Positions 52,813 to 61,302 of a stretch of 64,000 nt of DNA are shown one piece after another. Every line of letters begins with the position of its first letter. The stretch's first letter is position 1. The stretch comes from Paenibacillus_E sp052115445 (GTDB lineage Bacteria; Bacillota; Bacilli; Paenibacillales; NBRC-103111). The notes under the pieces were generated by a model, which was not told the DNA's origin, did not search any database, and saw only the letters and a program-made list of their open reading frames with translations. Made by a program: the position numbers and the translations under genes. The DNA is taken from positions 121,196 to 185,195 of the forward strand of contig NZ_JBFRGR010000013.1 of assembly GCF_052115445.1 (NCBI RefSeq). Direction: 5' to 3'.

Positions 52813-53709
52813 TTAATTATCACGCTTCATTTCAGACTCGTGCCAGGAGCTTAGGAGCCATTTGGCAAAGGCATTCACCAATAGGAAGAAAACAATCCCA
52901 AGCGCAGAAGCGGATAGCCCGCATGCGAACAAGTATGGCGTCTTTAATCGCGCAGCCGCATACGTGATGGCATAGCCTAATCCGCCTTGCCCCCCGCCAA
53001 TTCCGGCAATGTATTCACCCACAATGGCACCGACAACAGACAAGGTACAAGAAATTTTCAAACCCGCTACAATATAAGGAAGCGCGGCTGGAATACGAAG
53101 TTTCCACATCGTTTGAAAGCCATTGGCATTATACAAATAGAATAAATTACTCATATTTTGATCTGTCGAATTGAGTCCGATTAAGGTATTGGACAGCATC
53201 GGGAAGAACCCGATTAGGAACGTAATGATCACGATCGCATTCATGCCTGCATCGAACCAGATCACGATCAAAGGTGCGATCGCAACAATTGGAATCGTTT
53301 GTAGGATGATAGCGTAAGGATACACGCTTTTCTCAATCCATTTCGAGCTGGCAAGCAGAATTGCACCCGCTATGCCTAGGATAATACTGAGAATAAATCC
53401 AAGAACAGCTTCGAAAGTTGTCGTTCGCACGGATACCCAAAGACCGCTCCTATTCTCGATGGCGGCTTTCACAATATCCGAAGGTTTAGGAACGAGGTAG
53501 ACTGGCGCATGCGTCAAGGCTGCGATCAGCTCCCATCCGCCAATAAAGACTACGAACGCAACGAAAGGCGGCAGCAGCTGTTTGAGCAGCATCAACAAAC
53601 GGCGACTAAATGACACGCCCTCCTCCATGCGACTCATCCAAGCTGCACGTTCACGAGCGGGAAATATTTCATCAGGTAGTATTTGTAGGTACTTCGAATC
53701 GACAGCCAT
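52813..53709 (-). CDS. ABC transporter permease (SsuC/ThiX type)
   Basis: A 298-residue permease of the nitrate/sulfonate/thiamine-precursor group, with about six transmembrane segments after a cytoplasmic N-terminus (first at about 45-65). The docking loop lies around SNLFYLYNANGFQTMWKLRIP (about 186-206). It works with the ATPase at 55092-55904 and the NMT1-like binding protein at 58985-60070. It lies 18 bases after the FAD-linked oxidase gene and 21 bases before the CodA-like gene, so transport and catabolism genes are interleaved in one transcript. Confidence 0.9.
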   Translation of the reverse strand: MAVDSKYLQILPDEIFPARERAAWMSRMEEGVSFSRRLLMLLKQLLPPFVAFVVFIGGWELIAALTHAPVYLVPKPSDIVKAAIENRSGLWVSVRTTTFEAVLGFILSIILGIAGAILLASSKWIEKSVYPYAIILQTIPIVAIAPLIVIWFDAGMNAIVIITFLIGFFPMLSNTLIGLNSTDQNMSNLFYLYNANGFQTMWKLRIPAALPYIVAGLKISCTLSVVGAIVGEYIAGIGGGQGGLGYAITYAAARLKTPYLFACGLSASALGIVFFLLVNAFAKWLLSSWHESEMKRDN

Positions 53710-53727
53710 TGCACATATCCCCCTTCT

Positions 53728-55071
53728 TTATGACTTACAAATGATTTTGCCAGGATTGAGAAGCCCCTTCGGATCATTCTCCCGTTTCTTGCGTTCCATA
53801 CTGCCCACTTCGCCTCGACCACCTTGGTCGAGCACCCAGGTATGGGGATCAAATATTTTGACACCAATAGATTCGAAAAAGTCGATGATTTCATATAAGC
53901 GTTCTTCCGTTGTAAACCTTACAACAGGGAGGGCTGTAGGCGTCACCGCTCCGCCACTGCGCACCCATTCGACATGCAGATAGACTTCGTCTCTGTACTT
54001 CGATTTGATTTGCATTATTTGTTCTAAGTAGCTATCCACTTTAAATCCTGCTTGCAGATACGTCATCGATGCGTCTGTCTTCATCGCCCACAAAGTCGTA
54101 TGGTTCCATGTAAAGTCGGATACACCTATCGTTTTACGGTAGTTTTCGGCCTCGATCACATGACCAATATGTCCTCCAAATTGCTTCGCAAGCACATCTA
54201 CTAAGCGCAGTGTTTCTTCCGCAAACTCCAACATAACAGCAGCCATTTCTGGCATAATTACTTTGCTAAAGGGTACAAAATAGGAAGGAATCGGCCATTC
54301 CATCGGTGCAATGAGACGTTTGGGAATCGCTTCTTCGCGGGCGAGAGCCTCACCAAACTGCATCGCCTGCTCAAAAGTAGGGAATTGCGCAATGGCTTGT
54401 GTCCACTCAGTCCGCGGAGAAAGTGGAATGGTAACCTCCGTCAAAATGCCCGTAGTCCCGTAATTATGGATATAGTTAAACAGTTCGGGACCTGTAACAA
54501 CGAGGCGCTGTGGTGTTGCTTCCATCGTATAGATCACGGCCTCATGGACGTTGCCATCCCATAGATTGCCATGTGTGATTGAACCAATTCCACCTGAACC
54601 ACCGCTCACGAAGCCTCCAACCGTCGCTTTTACATACGTACTAGGGTATATGCGAATTTCTTGCCCAACTTCACGTGCTTTCTTATCCATAACACCTAGA
54701 CGAACACCGCATTGAAGGCGGGCAAAGCCAAGTCCAATCTCCAGGATTTCATCCATGCGGCTTAGATCTAGGACGATCCCTTTCTGTAAGGGAACGGCCT
54801 GACCGTAATTGCCAGTCCCAGCACCGCGTACCGTCACAGGAATGCCATGGCGATAGCCAAAAGCCAAAGCCTTGGACACTTCGTCTTCATTACGGGGCAG
54901 CACGACGACATCAGCCGATGCGATCCCCTCCAGCCTACGATTAAGTACAGGAGAGTACCAATAATAATCCTTGGAAAGCTTATCTCTTGTTTCTTGATCG
55001 ATGGATACGATTTCTTTCCCTAACTGCTCTTCGATCTGATGAACCCAGGTAACTTCCGCTTCTGTGGACAT
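53728..55071 (-). CDS. FAD-linked oxidase (PCMH/VAO type, GlcD-like)
   Basis: A 447-residue flavin oxidase or dehydrogenase. The PCMH FAD-binding domain has ADVVVLPRNEDEVSKALAF (about 53-71), VTVRGAGTGNYGQAVPLQKG (79-98) and the pyrophosphate loop GGFVSGGSGGIGSITHG (about 150-166). The C-terminal GlcD-like part ends DPKGLLNPGKIICK, typical of the family. Members oxidise alpha-hydroxy acids, sugars or alkaloid-like amines. Located within the importer/deaminase operon, it probably oxidises a ring or side-chain intermediate. The substrate is not predictable. Confidence 0.85.
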   Translation of the reverse strand: MSTEAEVTWVHQIEEQLGKEIVSIDQETRDKLSKDYYWYSPVLNRRLEGIASADVVVLPRNEDEVSKALAFGYRHGIPVTVRGAGTGNYGQAVPLQKGIVLDLSRMDEILEIGLGFARLQCGVRLGVMDKKAREVGQEIRIYPSTYVKATVGGFVSGGSGGIGSITHGNLWDGNVHEAVIYTMEATPQRLVVTGPELFNYIHNYGTTGILTEVTIPLSPRTEWTQAIAQFPTFEQAMQFGEALAREEAIPKRLIAPMEWPIPSYFVPFSKVIMPEMAAVMLEFAEETLRLVDVLAKQFGGHIGHVIEAENYRKTIGVSDFTWNHTTLWAMKTDASMTYLQAGFKVDSYLEQIMQIKSKYRDEVYLHVEWVRSGGAVTPTALPVVRFTTEERLYEIIDFFESIGVKIFDPHTWVLDQGGRGEVGSMERKKRENDPKGLLNPGKIICKS

Positions 55072-55091
55072 ACTGTCTTCACCCTCTCGTC

Positions 55092-55904
55092 TTAATGGTC
55101 CAAAGCGTCATTCACAATGCGCACTAAATCGCTGAATTGTGTTGTAGTTCGATACGTTTCATCCCTTGGAAAAGGAACTGGAATATCAATACGTGCTGAG
55201 ATTTTACCAGGTCGAGGTGTCATAACAACGACACTTGTTGATAGGAACACCGATTCGAACACATTATGTGTCACGAACAGCACGGTCATCGATTTATCCT
55301 GCTGCCAAATATTGAGCAGCTCCATTTGCAAGGTTTGACGTGTAATTTCGTCCAACGCACCGAACGGTTCATCCATCAGCAGCAGCTTCGGCCTCGAAAT
55401 TAGCGCACGCGCGATGGATACGCGCATTTTCATACCACCTGAAAGCTGCCTAGGCAGCACTTTCATGTAATCCTTCAACCCAACAAGTTCAAGCACTCGC
55501 TCCGCTTCTTGTTGTTGGGTCTTCTTGTTCACTCCGCGTAATTCCAGCGGAAGCTTTACATTCGCTTCAACCGTGGACCACGGTAAGAGCGTATGGTCTT
55601 GAAACACAAAAGCGATGTCACTTTGCTTGCGTGCTTCCTTCGGAGTCGTTCCAAAGACATCCAACGAGCCTTTGCTTGGTTTGGATAAGCCTGTAATGAT
55701 TTTGAATATCGTCGATTTCCCGCACCCCGATGGACCTACAAAGCATAAGAATTCACCTTCTTGAATAGTCAGGTTAACATCCTGCAAGGCAATCGTTCCG
55801 TTCGGGTAGGTCTTGGAGAGATTCGTCATACTCACGAAAGTAGAACCTGCGGTTTGTCGGCTAGCTGTATCCATCAGAGAAGAATTTTTCGACATGGTTG
55901 TCAT
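55092..55904 (-). CDS. ABC transporter ATPase (SsuB/ThiZ type)
   Basis: A 270-residue ATPase. After a Ser/Thr-rich start, it has Walker A GPSGCGKST, signature LSGGMKMRVSIARAL, Walker B LLLMDEPFGALDEITR and H-loop VTHN, the pattern of nitrate/sulfonate/thiamine-precursor importers. It lies between the creatininase-family gene (29 bases upstream) and the FAD oxidase (20 bases downstream). It energises the permease at 52813-53709. Confidence 0.92.
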   Translation of the reverse strand: MTTMSKNSSLMDTASRQTAGSTFVSMTNLSKTYPNGTIALQDVNLTIQEGEFLCFVGPSGCGKSTIFKIITGLSKPSKGSLDVFGTTPKEARKQSDIAFVFQDHTLLPWSTVEANVKLPLELRGVNKKTQQQEAERVLELVGLKDYMKVLPRQLSGGMKMRVSIARALISRPKLLLMDEPFGALDEITRQTLQMELLNIWQQDKSMTVLFVTHNVFESVFLSTSVVVMTPRPGKISARIDIPVPFPRDETYRTTTQFSDLVRIVNDALDH

Positions 55905-55933
55905 CCCCTATACGTGTTTATGGTTTATCCAAT

Positions 55934-56746
55934 CTACTTGCTAATTTTGAGAGATTGCATATCGAAGTCTTGGAATGCCAGCAGCGCCTCTGCGATATAA
56001 GTCCCATACTTTTCCGTCATAGCCACACCTTTGGCTATTGTTGCTGCCGTGGCATCTCCGGATACGCCAGTATGAGAGAGATCATCCATCACCCAAGCGA
56101 AGGCGCGATTCCGAAGTGCCAAATAACGGGACTCCGGGTAATTCGGGTACTCCGTTGGCGCTACATCCATGTTCACCCAATGCGGCATTGCCGCCATGAC
56201 GATGGATGTTTCCATATCACCGGCATGAATGCCCGCCTGCTTCTCCAACGGTGTTATCCATTCATCAGCACCGCCGAGCCCGCCTGGATCTAAGCGAAAC
56301 ACAGCTAAACCCGTTTCGATGCGAATTTCTCTGCCCATCATGTTCAACAGATCGGTATTCCCGCCATGCGAGTTAACGAGAACGAGCTTCTGAAAACCGC
56401 TTCGCCGCAGGCTTTTGGCAATATCCATCACAACAGCCATTAACGTTGTTGCCGATAAGGTGATGGTTCCTGCATGACCTAGATGCTCTGTGCTCTTCCC
56501 GTAGGGGATGGCTGGCAGCAACCATATGTTCGCTTCATCAGGAAGCTGCTCGAAAGCTTCTGTCAATAATACTTCCGAGATTAACGTGTCAGTAAACACC
56601 GGCATATGTGGACCGTGCTGCTCAACAGCTCCGACTGGCAGCACGATTAACGCATTTTCTTTGGGAATCCCAGCCACTTGAAGTTTACTAAGGCTTGGGA
56701 AGAAGCACTGATCCCAGGCTTTCCCTTGATAACGATTGAATGTCAT
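55934..56746 (-). CDS. Creatininase-family amidohydrolase
   Basis: A 270-residue protein of the creatininase superfamily (creatinine amidohydrolase, formamidopyrimidine deformylase ArfB, MftE). The metal-binding pattern is clear: LPVGAVEQHGPHMPVFTDT (about 36-54) with Glu, His and Asp ligands, and VNSHGGN (about 132-138) with a further His. It hydrolyses cyclic or formyl amides. Beside a deaminase, it suits ring opening of a cyclic amide. A terminator-like hairpin lies between it and the upstream WrbA-like gene, which may lower its expression. Confidence 0.88.
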   Translation of the reverse strand: MTFNRYQGKAWDQCFFPSLSKLQVAGIPKENALIVLPVGAVEQHGPHMPVFTDTLISEVLLTEAFEQLPDEANIWLLPAIPYGKSTEHLGHAGTITLSATTLMAVVMDIAKSLRRSGFQKLVLVNSHGGNTDLLNMMGREIRIETGLAVFRLDPGGLGGADEWITPLEKQAGIHAGDMETSIVMAAMPHWVNMDVAPTEYPNYPESRYLALRNRAFAWVMDDLSHTGVSGDATAATIAKGVAMTEKYGTYIAEALLAFQDFDMQSLKISK

Positions 56747-56786
56747 GCTGAGTACCTCCTGTTAGATGGGTCATCTATTTGCTAAA

Positions 56787-56818
56787 AAAGAACCAAGCTC
56801 TTGAAAGAGGGGTTCTTT
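56787..56818 (-). terminator. Hairpin between WrbA-like and creatininase-family genes
   Basis: AAAGAACC (56787-56794) pairs with GGTTCTTT (56811-56818), with an inner CTCTT/AAGAG pair. On the minus strand it is followed by TTTTTTAG. It may be an internal attenuator of the operon. Confidence 0.7.
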
Positions 56819-56851
56819 CTGCTTTCCAATTTTAAATGTTGCAGGAATGCC

Positions 56852-57571
56852 TTATACTTTCTTTTGAAACAGCTTGATGGCAGCCGCAATGTCCGCCACT
56901 CGCTCACCTAATCGCGCTGCCATCAGCAGCTCTCTAGGATCTGGCGAAAGTGAACTATCCGGCCCAGCTAAAGTGGAAGCCCCATAAGGCGAGCAGCCGA
57001 TTGCATCAGCCGTTAAGTACTCCGGATTTTCCGAATAAGGCAATCCCACGAAAATCATACCAAAATGAAATAAGGGGACCATCGCGGTTAATATCGCTGC
57101 TTCATGTCCCGTATGGATGGACGCTGTACTGTTAAATATGCCGGTCGGCTTGCCTTCAAGGGCACCCTCGATGCAAAGCTCACCAGCCATCTCAAGGAAC
57201 AATTTAACTTGCGCCGGCATCGAGCCGTAATACGTCGGGAAACCCCAAAGGATGCCATCAGCCCAACGCAAATCATCATTTGTCGCGATTGGGATTTCTT
57301 TTTGCAGCGCTAGCGTAGCTTCGTACTTCTGATAACGATCCGTTAGACGAAATTGCTTAGATAACGCAGAGGCGCTTGATGTCTTCTCCTGCATCGCAGG
57401 GCGTCTGTCTTTATCAGGTGTGATCACACGATTCACATCTGCAGCCATTTCGGGTATACGCACAATTCGTACAGGATGCGCACCTGATTGGCTGGCACCA
57501 TCTGCAACGGCTTGCGCCATCTGATACACGTGGCCAAAGGCACTGTAATAAATGACCAACAGATTAGCCAT
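56852..57571 (-). CDS. WrbA-like flavodoxin-fold NAD(P)H:quinone oxidoreductase
   Basis: A 239-residue flavoprotein beginning LLVIYYSAFGHVYQMAQAV (WrbA FMN phosphate loop), then WGFPTYYGSMPAQVKLFLE (about 110-128) and FNSTASIHTGHEAAILTAM (about 146-164), all typical of WrbA. A poorly conserved segment (about 48-85) follows the first strand and is longer than in standard 200-residue WrbA. It starts 9 bases after the upstream amidohydrolase stop. It may supply or detoxify quinone-like products, or deliver electrons, but there is no direct evidence for either. Confidence 0.85.
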   Translation of the reverse strand: MANLLVIYYSAFGHVYQMAQAVADGASQSGAHPVRIVRIPEMAADVNRVITPDKDRRPAMQEKTSSASALSKQFRLTDRYQKYEATLALQKEIPIATNDDLRWADGILWGFPTYYGSMPAQVKLFLEMAGELCIEGALEGKPTGIFNSTASIHTGHEAAILTAMVPLFHFGMIFVGLPYSENPEYLTADAIGCSPYGASTLAGPDSSLSPDPRELLMAARLGERVADIAAAIKLFQKKV

Positions 57572-57580
57572 CTTGACGGT

Positions 57581-58969
57581 TCACCCTTTCGCGAATTCGG
57601 GCTTTTGGAACGATACAGCTTCACTTGCCTTTTGCCAGAATTGAGTTAAGGTATTGTTGGTCCACGCAGCTTTCGTGCCAGGGGATCTGACGAAGCGTCC
57701 TTGGCTGTACACCCATCTGCGCTCAGGGAGCATGGTAAAGATTTCTTCGGTTGAACTGCCATCTACAATGACGAAATTGGCTGGATAACCTTCTGTAATC
57801 CCATAGGCAGAAAGTCCAAGAACCTTTGCGGGAGCTTCCGTGATCATCCGCAGCAATGTGCGTAGATCTGCGGGTCTGCCCATATGCGCAGCATAGGAAG
57901 AGATCAGTGCTATTTGAAGTAAATCCCCTCGCCCGAAAGGGTGGAAAGGATCATGAATATTGTCCGATGCAACTGCGATTGGAATGCCTCTCTCATGAAT
58001 TTGCTTTAAGCGAGTGACACCTCTTCTCACAGGAAATGAATCATGTCTGCCTTGCAAATACAGGTTAACAGCAGGCAAGGAAACTGCCTTTAGCTTGGCC
58101 TCTGCCATCTTGTCAATGATGCCGCCTGCATCTTCATCGGTCATCGAGGCTAATGCACACAAGTGATCTACGGTCACTCTGCCCTCGTAGCCTGTTTCTT
58201 TCGTGCGCTCTGCTACATATTCAACAGTTCGCATCTGCGGATTATCTGTCTCATCACAATGGAGGTCGATCGGAACATCGTATTTCTCTGCCATTTTGAA
58301 AATAAAATCAATGTCTTCCTTCGGTGTTAACGATAAATGCGGTGCACCACCGATACCATCCACACCCATTCGTAAGGCTTCCTCAATGGCTTCATTATCC
58401 AGCGACATGAAATTGTAGGGACACATCGGGAAAAGCTGCAACGTCATGTAAGGTGCTAATGCCTCTTTGGCTTCCAATGCGGCTTCGATTGTGCGTAATG
58501 CGATGTCTCGTGAAAATCGAAGATTAAAATCCAGATGCGTGCGAATATGCGTAGTCCCAAATGATAGAGCCTGCAGTGCCGATCGCATCATTCTGGCTTT
58601 GATCTCGTCTTTCGAGAACGTTGGCGATGCGGCCGAGTAATTGCGAACCGCCTCTTCCAACGTACCGCTGATATTCTCCACGGTGGTTAAGGAAAACGCT
58701 TTGTCGAGATGCATATGCGAATCCACAAAGCCTGGAAGCAAGATTTTACCTTCAAGATCTAGCGTTATCATGCTGGACGTTTCTACATGTTGTTCAGGAT
58801 TCCATGACTCGAGCGAGGTTGAAATGGGTGCAGCGGCATCTGCTTCTTGTATGCGAATATGTGTCCAATTCCCATCGCGAATCGAGAGACGATATAATTC
58901 CCCTTCATTTAATAATGGCAATCTGACGTTACATAGATCGATGTTGTTGTTAGAAGCCAATGCCGTCAC
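57581..58969 (-). CDS. CodA-family amidohydrolase (second copy, divergent)
   Basis: A 462-residue metal-dependent deaminase related to cytosine deaminase: His85 and His87 in DSHMHLDKAF, His237 and Glu240 in DLHCDETDN, His269, and Asp336 in SDNIHDPFHPFG. Compared with CodA, the second Asp of HDD is Asn and the base-stacking Trp is Phe (Phe342), and the catalytic-loop FPQEG is changed to FPMCP. Substrate is therefore likely not cytosine. It lies 15 bases downstream of the binding-protein gene. It may act after or before the other CodA-like enzyme. Confidence 0.82.
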   Translation of the reverse strand: MTALASNNNIDLCNVRLPLLNEGELYRLSIRDGNWTHIRIQEADAAAPISTSLESWNPEQHVETSSMITLDLEGKILLPGFVDSHMHLDKAFSLTTVENISGTLEEAVRNYSAASPTFSKDEIKARMMRSALQALSFGTTHIRTHLDFNLRFSRDIALRTIEAALEAKEALAPYMTLQLFPMCPYNFMSLDNEAIEEALRMGVDGIGGAPHLSLTPKEDIDFIFKMAEKYDVPIDLHCDETDNPQMRTVEYVAERTKETGYEGRVTVDHLCALASMTDEDAGGIIDKMAEAKLKAVSLPAVNLYLQGRHDSFPVRRGVTRLKQIHERGIPIAVASDNIHDPFHPFGRGDLLQIALISSYAAHMGRPADLRTLLRMITEAPAKVLGLSAYGITEGYPANFVIVDGSSTEEIFTMLPERRWVYSQGRFVRSPGTKAAWTNNTLTQFWQKASEAVSFQKPEFAKG

Positions 58970-58984
58970 CTCCCGAAGTTTTGT

Positions 58985-60070
58985 TTATTTTTTAGGCAAG
59001 AATTGTGTCGTGAACACTTTATCAATATTCTCAGCAGTCTTCAGTACGCCTACTTCAACTAATTGCTTCTGCACTTCTTCCCATCTCTCTTTGGTCATAA
59101 TGCCTGTGCCTTTGGTCGCTGCATCGCCACCGAAAACAAAGTCCATTTCCTTCGCTGCGCTGTATTTCATCATGTCGAGGCCCATGTCCGGGTTCTTCGT
59201 TTGAATGCTTGGATTGATCTCATCGGAATGATCTTTGTAGTAATCCCAACCCTTCACCGTCGCTTCAACGAAGGCTTTGACTTGATCTGGATGCTCTGCG
59301 ATCATCTTCTCTGTCGTGAAGTACACGCCTGCGTAAATTTTATAACCAGAATCGGCAACAAGCAGCGTACCGTATTCAACCTTTTGTTGATCCATCGTGA
59401 ATGGCTCTGAGGTCACATAACCTTGCGTTAGCGCCGTTTTGTCACTCACAAAGTTCACTAATTGACCTGTATATTTCATTTCTTGTGCATTTGTTAATTT
59501 GTATTTGTTTTTGATAAATTGCCAGAAGCTCGCTGTGGATGCTACGTACACTTTATGAGTATTTAAATCACCGAAATCTTTTACACCGGAATCTTTATGA
59601 TAAAACAGGGCTTGCGGACTCTTTTGCATCGAGGTTGCAATCGCCACTACTGGTATACCTTCTTGTCTGGCTACCAAAATATCATCACCGTTCGCCATCC
59701 CGAATTGTGCTTTACCAGAAGCTACAATCTGTGTAGCGGATACAGAAGGACCACCTGGCATCACTGTCATATCGAAACCTGCATCCTTGTAATAGCCTTT
59801 CGACAATGCTGCGAAATTCCCACCGTGCTCAGGCTCCGCGAACCAGTTCAACACCACCGTTGCTGGAACAATCGGTTTGGCGGCTGGTGACGCTGATGCT
59901 GCAGGAGAAGCAGCAGCCGCCGTAGTTGGTGCTGCTGTTGGCGCTGACGAGGAAACGGGAGTACTTGAACTTCCACATGCGGCTAACAAACTAGAAATCA
60001 TCACTAAACTTAGGGATACAGCAGCAGGGCGTTTCGTTGCAAGTGCAAGAGTACGTTGAAATCGTTTCAT
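58985..60070 (-). CDS. NMT1/THI5-like substrate-binding lipoprotein
   Basis: A 361-residue binding protein. It has a basic N-terminus and lipoprotein signal ending LLAAC, then a Ser/Ala/Thr-rich linker (about 40-75). The body has VVLNWFAEPEHGGNFAALSKGYYKDAGFDM, in which NWF and H-GG are typical of the NMT1/THI5 group that binds pyrimidine precursors of thiamine and related small molecules. ATG 60070 follows GAGGGG; the longer frame to 60145 is not supported. First gene of the eight-gene operon with a matching permease and ATPase. Probably imports the heterocycle that the enzymes degrade. Confidence 0.88.
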   Translation of the reverse strand: MKRFQRTLALATKRPAAVSLSLVMISSLLAACGSSSTPVSSSAPTAAPTTAAAASPAASASPAAKPIVPATVVLNWFAEPEHGGNFAALSKGYYKDAGFDMTVMPGGPSVSATQIVASGKAQFGMANGDDILVARQEGIPVVAIATSMQKSPQALFYHKDSGVKDFGDLNTHKVYVASTASFWQFIKNKYKLTNAQEMKYTGQLVNFVSDKTALTQGYVTSEPFTMDQQKVEYGTLLVADSGYKIYAGVYFTTEKMIAEHPDQVKAFVEATVKGWDYYKDHSDEINPSIQTKNPDMGLDMMKYSAAKEMDFVFGGDAATKGTGIMTKERWEEVQKQLVEVGVLKTAENIDKVFTTQFLPKK

Positions 60071-60281
60071 AGTTAACTTCCCCTCCATATTTGGTTTTCT
60101 ATGTCTACAAATCTTGTTTAACCTTGAGTCAAATATACGTTTCACGGCTTGTCTCCGTCAACGAATAGACTGACGTTTTGTATTTTCACACAATAAAAGT
60201 ACGGCTTTTTATTACTTTTACAACTTTAATATTATTGTAAAGTGAATAATACCACTTAAAACCGAACATTATGTCCTAGAG

Positions 60282-61286
60282 CTAAACTGTCCCGACCACC
60301 ACACCTAATTCTCTTAGCCAACGACGATATGCAATTGAGAAACGATCAACCTTATGATTCAACTCGACTTGCAGATCTAGAGGCAGCAACTCAGGTTTCT
60401 GGGTCTCAATGACTCTAGCATCCTGCTCAAACACGATGTCTTGGAATTTAATGAAATTCGCGTCATCCACGTCGTAGGCATAGTTACGTGAAACCATCAT
60501 GAAGACAACACATTCTTCAGCAGCTACAGGCAGTACGGTGAGCATAATCCATAACGTTTGACCATTACTTGGATCCGCCTTCGATAGCCTAGCTGACAAT
60601 GGCCGATACACTTCCTTCCTATAGACATAAGTAGTACCCTCACTTTTATCCGAACCCGAATGTGCAACAGGCTGGAAAATCGGAATATTTTCGATATAGA
60701 TGCGATTCTCTTCCTTCACAACCTGGAAATCAGGAAGCTCAGCATAGTCTGGGTGACCCAGTAAATCTTGATGAACGAACATTAAGTGAGCGAAGTCTGT
60801 GAAATTTTCAATGACTCGCGTCCCTGCTGCAGCAACCTTATAAGGCCCGCACGGAAGTGGGTGATACTCGAGATTCGCAAACTCTTCAAAATGCGGGATC
60901 GGGGCTGCAGGTTCACCAATACATACCCAAATGAAGCCATATTTCTCTTCACAGGCGTACGTCACGGCTTTCGCGCGAAGCGGAATTTTCTCTCCTTTGG
61001 GTTGTGCAGGAATACAGACACACTGTCCTGAGGAGTCGTACTGCCAACCATGATACGGACAGACCAGCACATCATCCTTGACCCACCNTTTTGATAACAT
61101 AGCCCCACGATGGACGCAAAGATCTTGCATGGCGTGAACGCCTCGGCTAGAGCGGTAGAGGGCTACTCTTTCTCCTAAAATGATGACACCAACTGGCTGA
61201 TCTTTCAGCTCAGATGCAAGGTAGACCGCATGCCAATCCTTTTCAAGAACGGGATCATGTAGACGTTGTAATGCCATAGAATTCAT
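60282..61286 (-). CDS. Rieske non-heme iron oxygenase, alpha-subunit type
   Basis: A 334-residue oxygenase. The Rieske [2Fe-2S] site is CVHRGAM and CPYHGW (Cys57, His59, Cys76, His79). The mononuclear iron site includes ENFTDFAHLMFVH (Glu160 to His172; His167 and His172), and a downstream Asp lies in the EQDARVIE segment. Such enzymes hydroxylate or demethylate aromatic rings and heterocycles. No dedicated reductase or ferredoxin is encoded in the cluster. One ambiguous base at 61088 affects one residue between the cluster motifs. It lies 16 bases downstream of the amidohydrolase gene. Confidence 0.88.
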   Translation of the reverse strand: MNSMALQRLHDPVLEKDWHAVYLASELKDQPVGVIILGERVALYRSSRGVHAMQDLCVHRGAMLSKXWVKDDVLVCPYHGWQYDSSGQCVCIPAQPKGEKIPLRAKAVTYACEEKYGFIWVCIGEPAAPIPHFEEFANLEYHPLPCGPYKVAAAGTRVIENFTDFAHLMFVHQDLLGHPDYAELPDFQVVKEENRIYIENIPIFQPVAHSGSDKSEGTTYVYRKEVYRPLSARLSKADPSNGQTLWIMLTVLPVAAEECVVFMMVSRNYAYDVDDANFIKFQDIVFEQDARVIETQKPELLPLDLQVELNHKVDRFSIAYRRWLRELGVVVGTV

Positions 61287-61302
61287 CCTCCTCTTATTGA
61301 AC

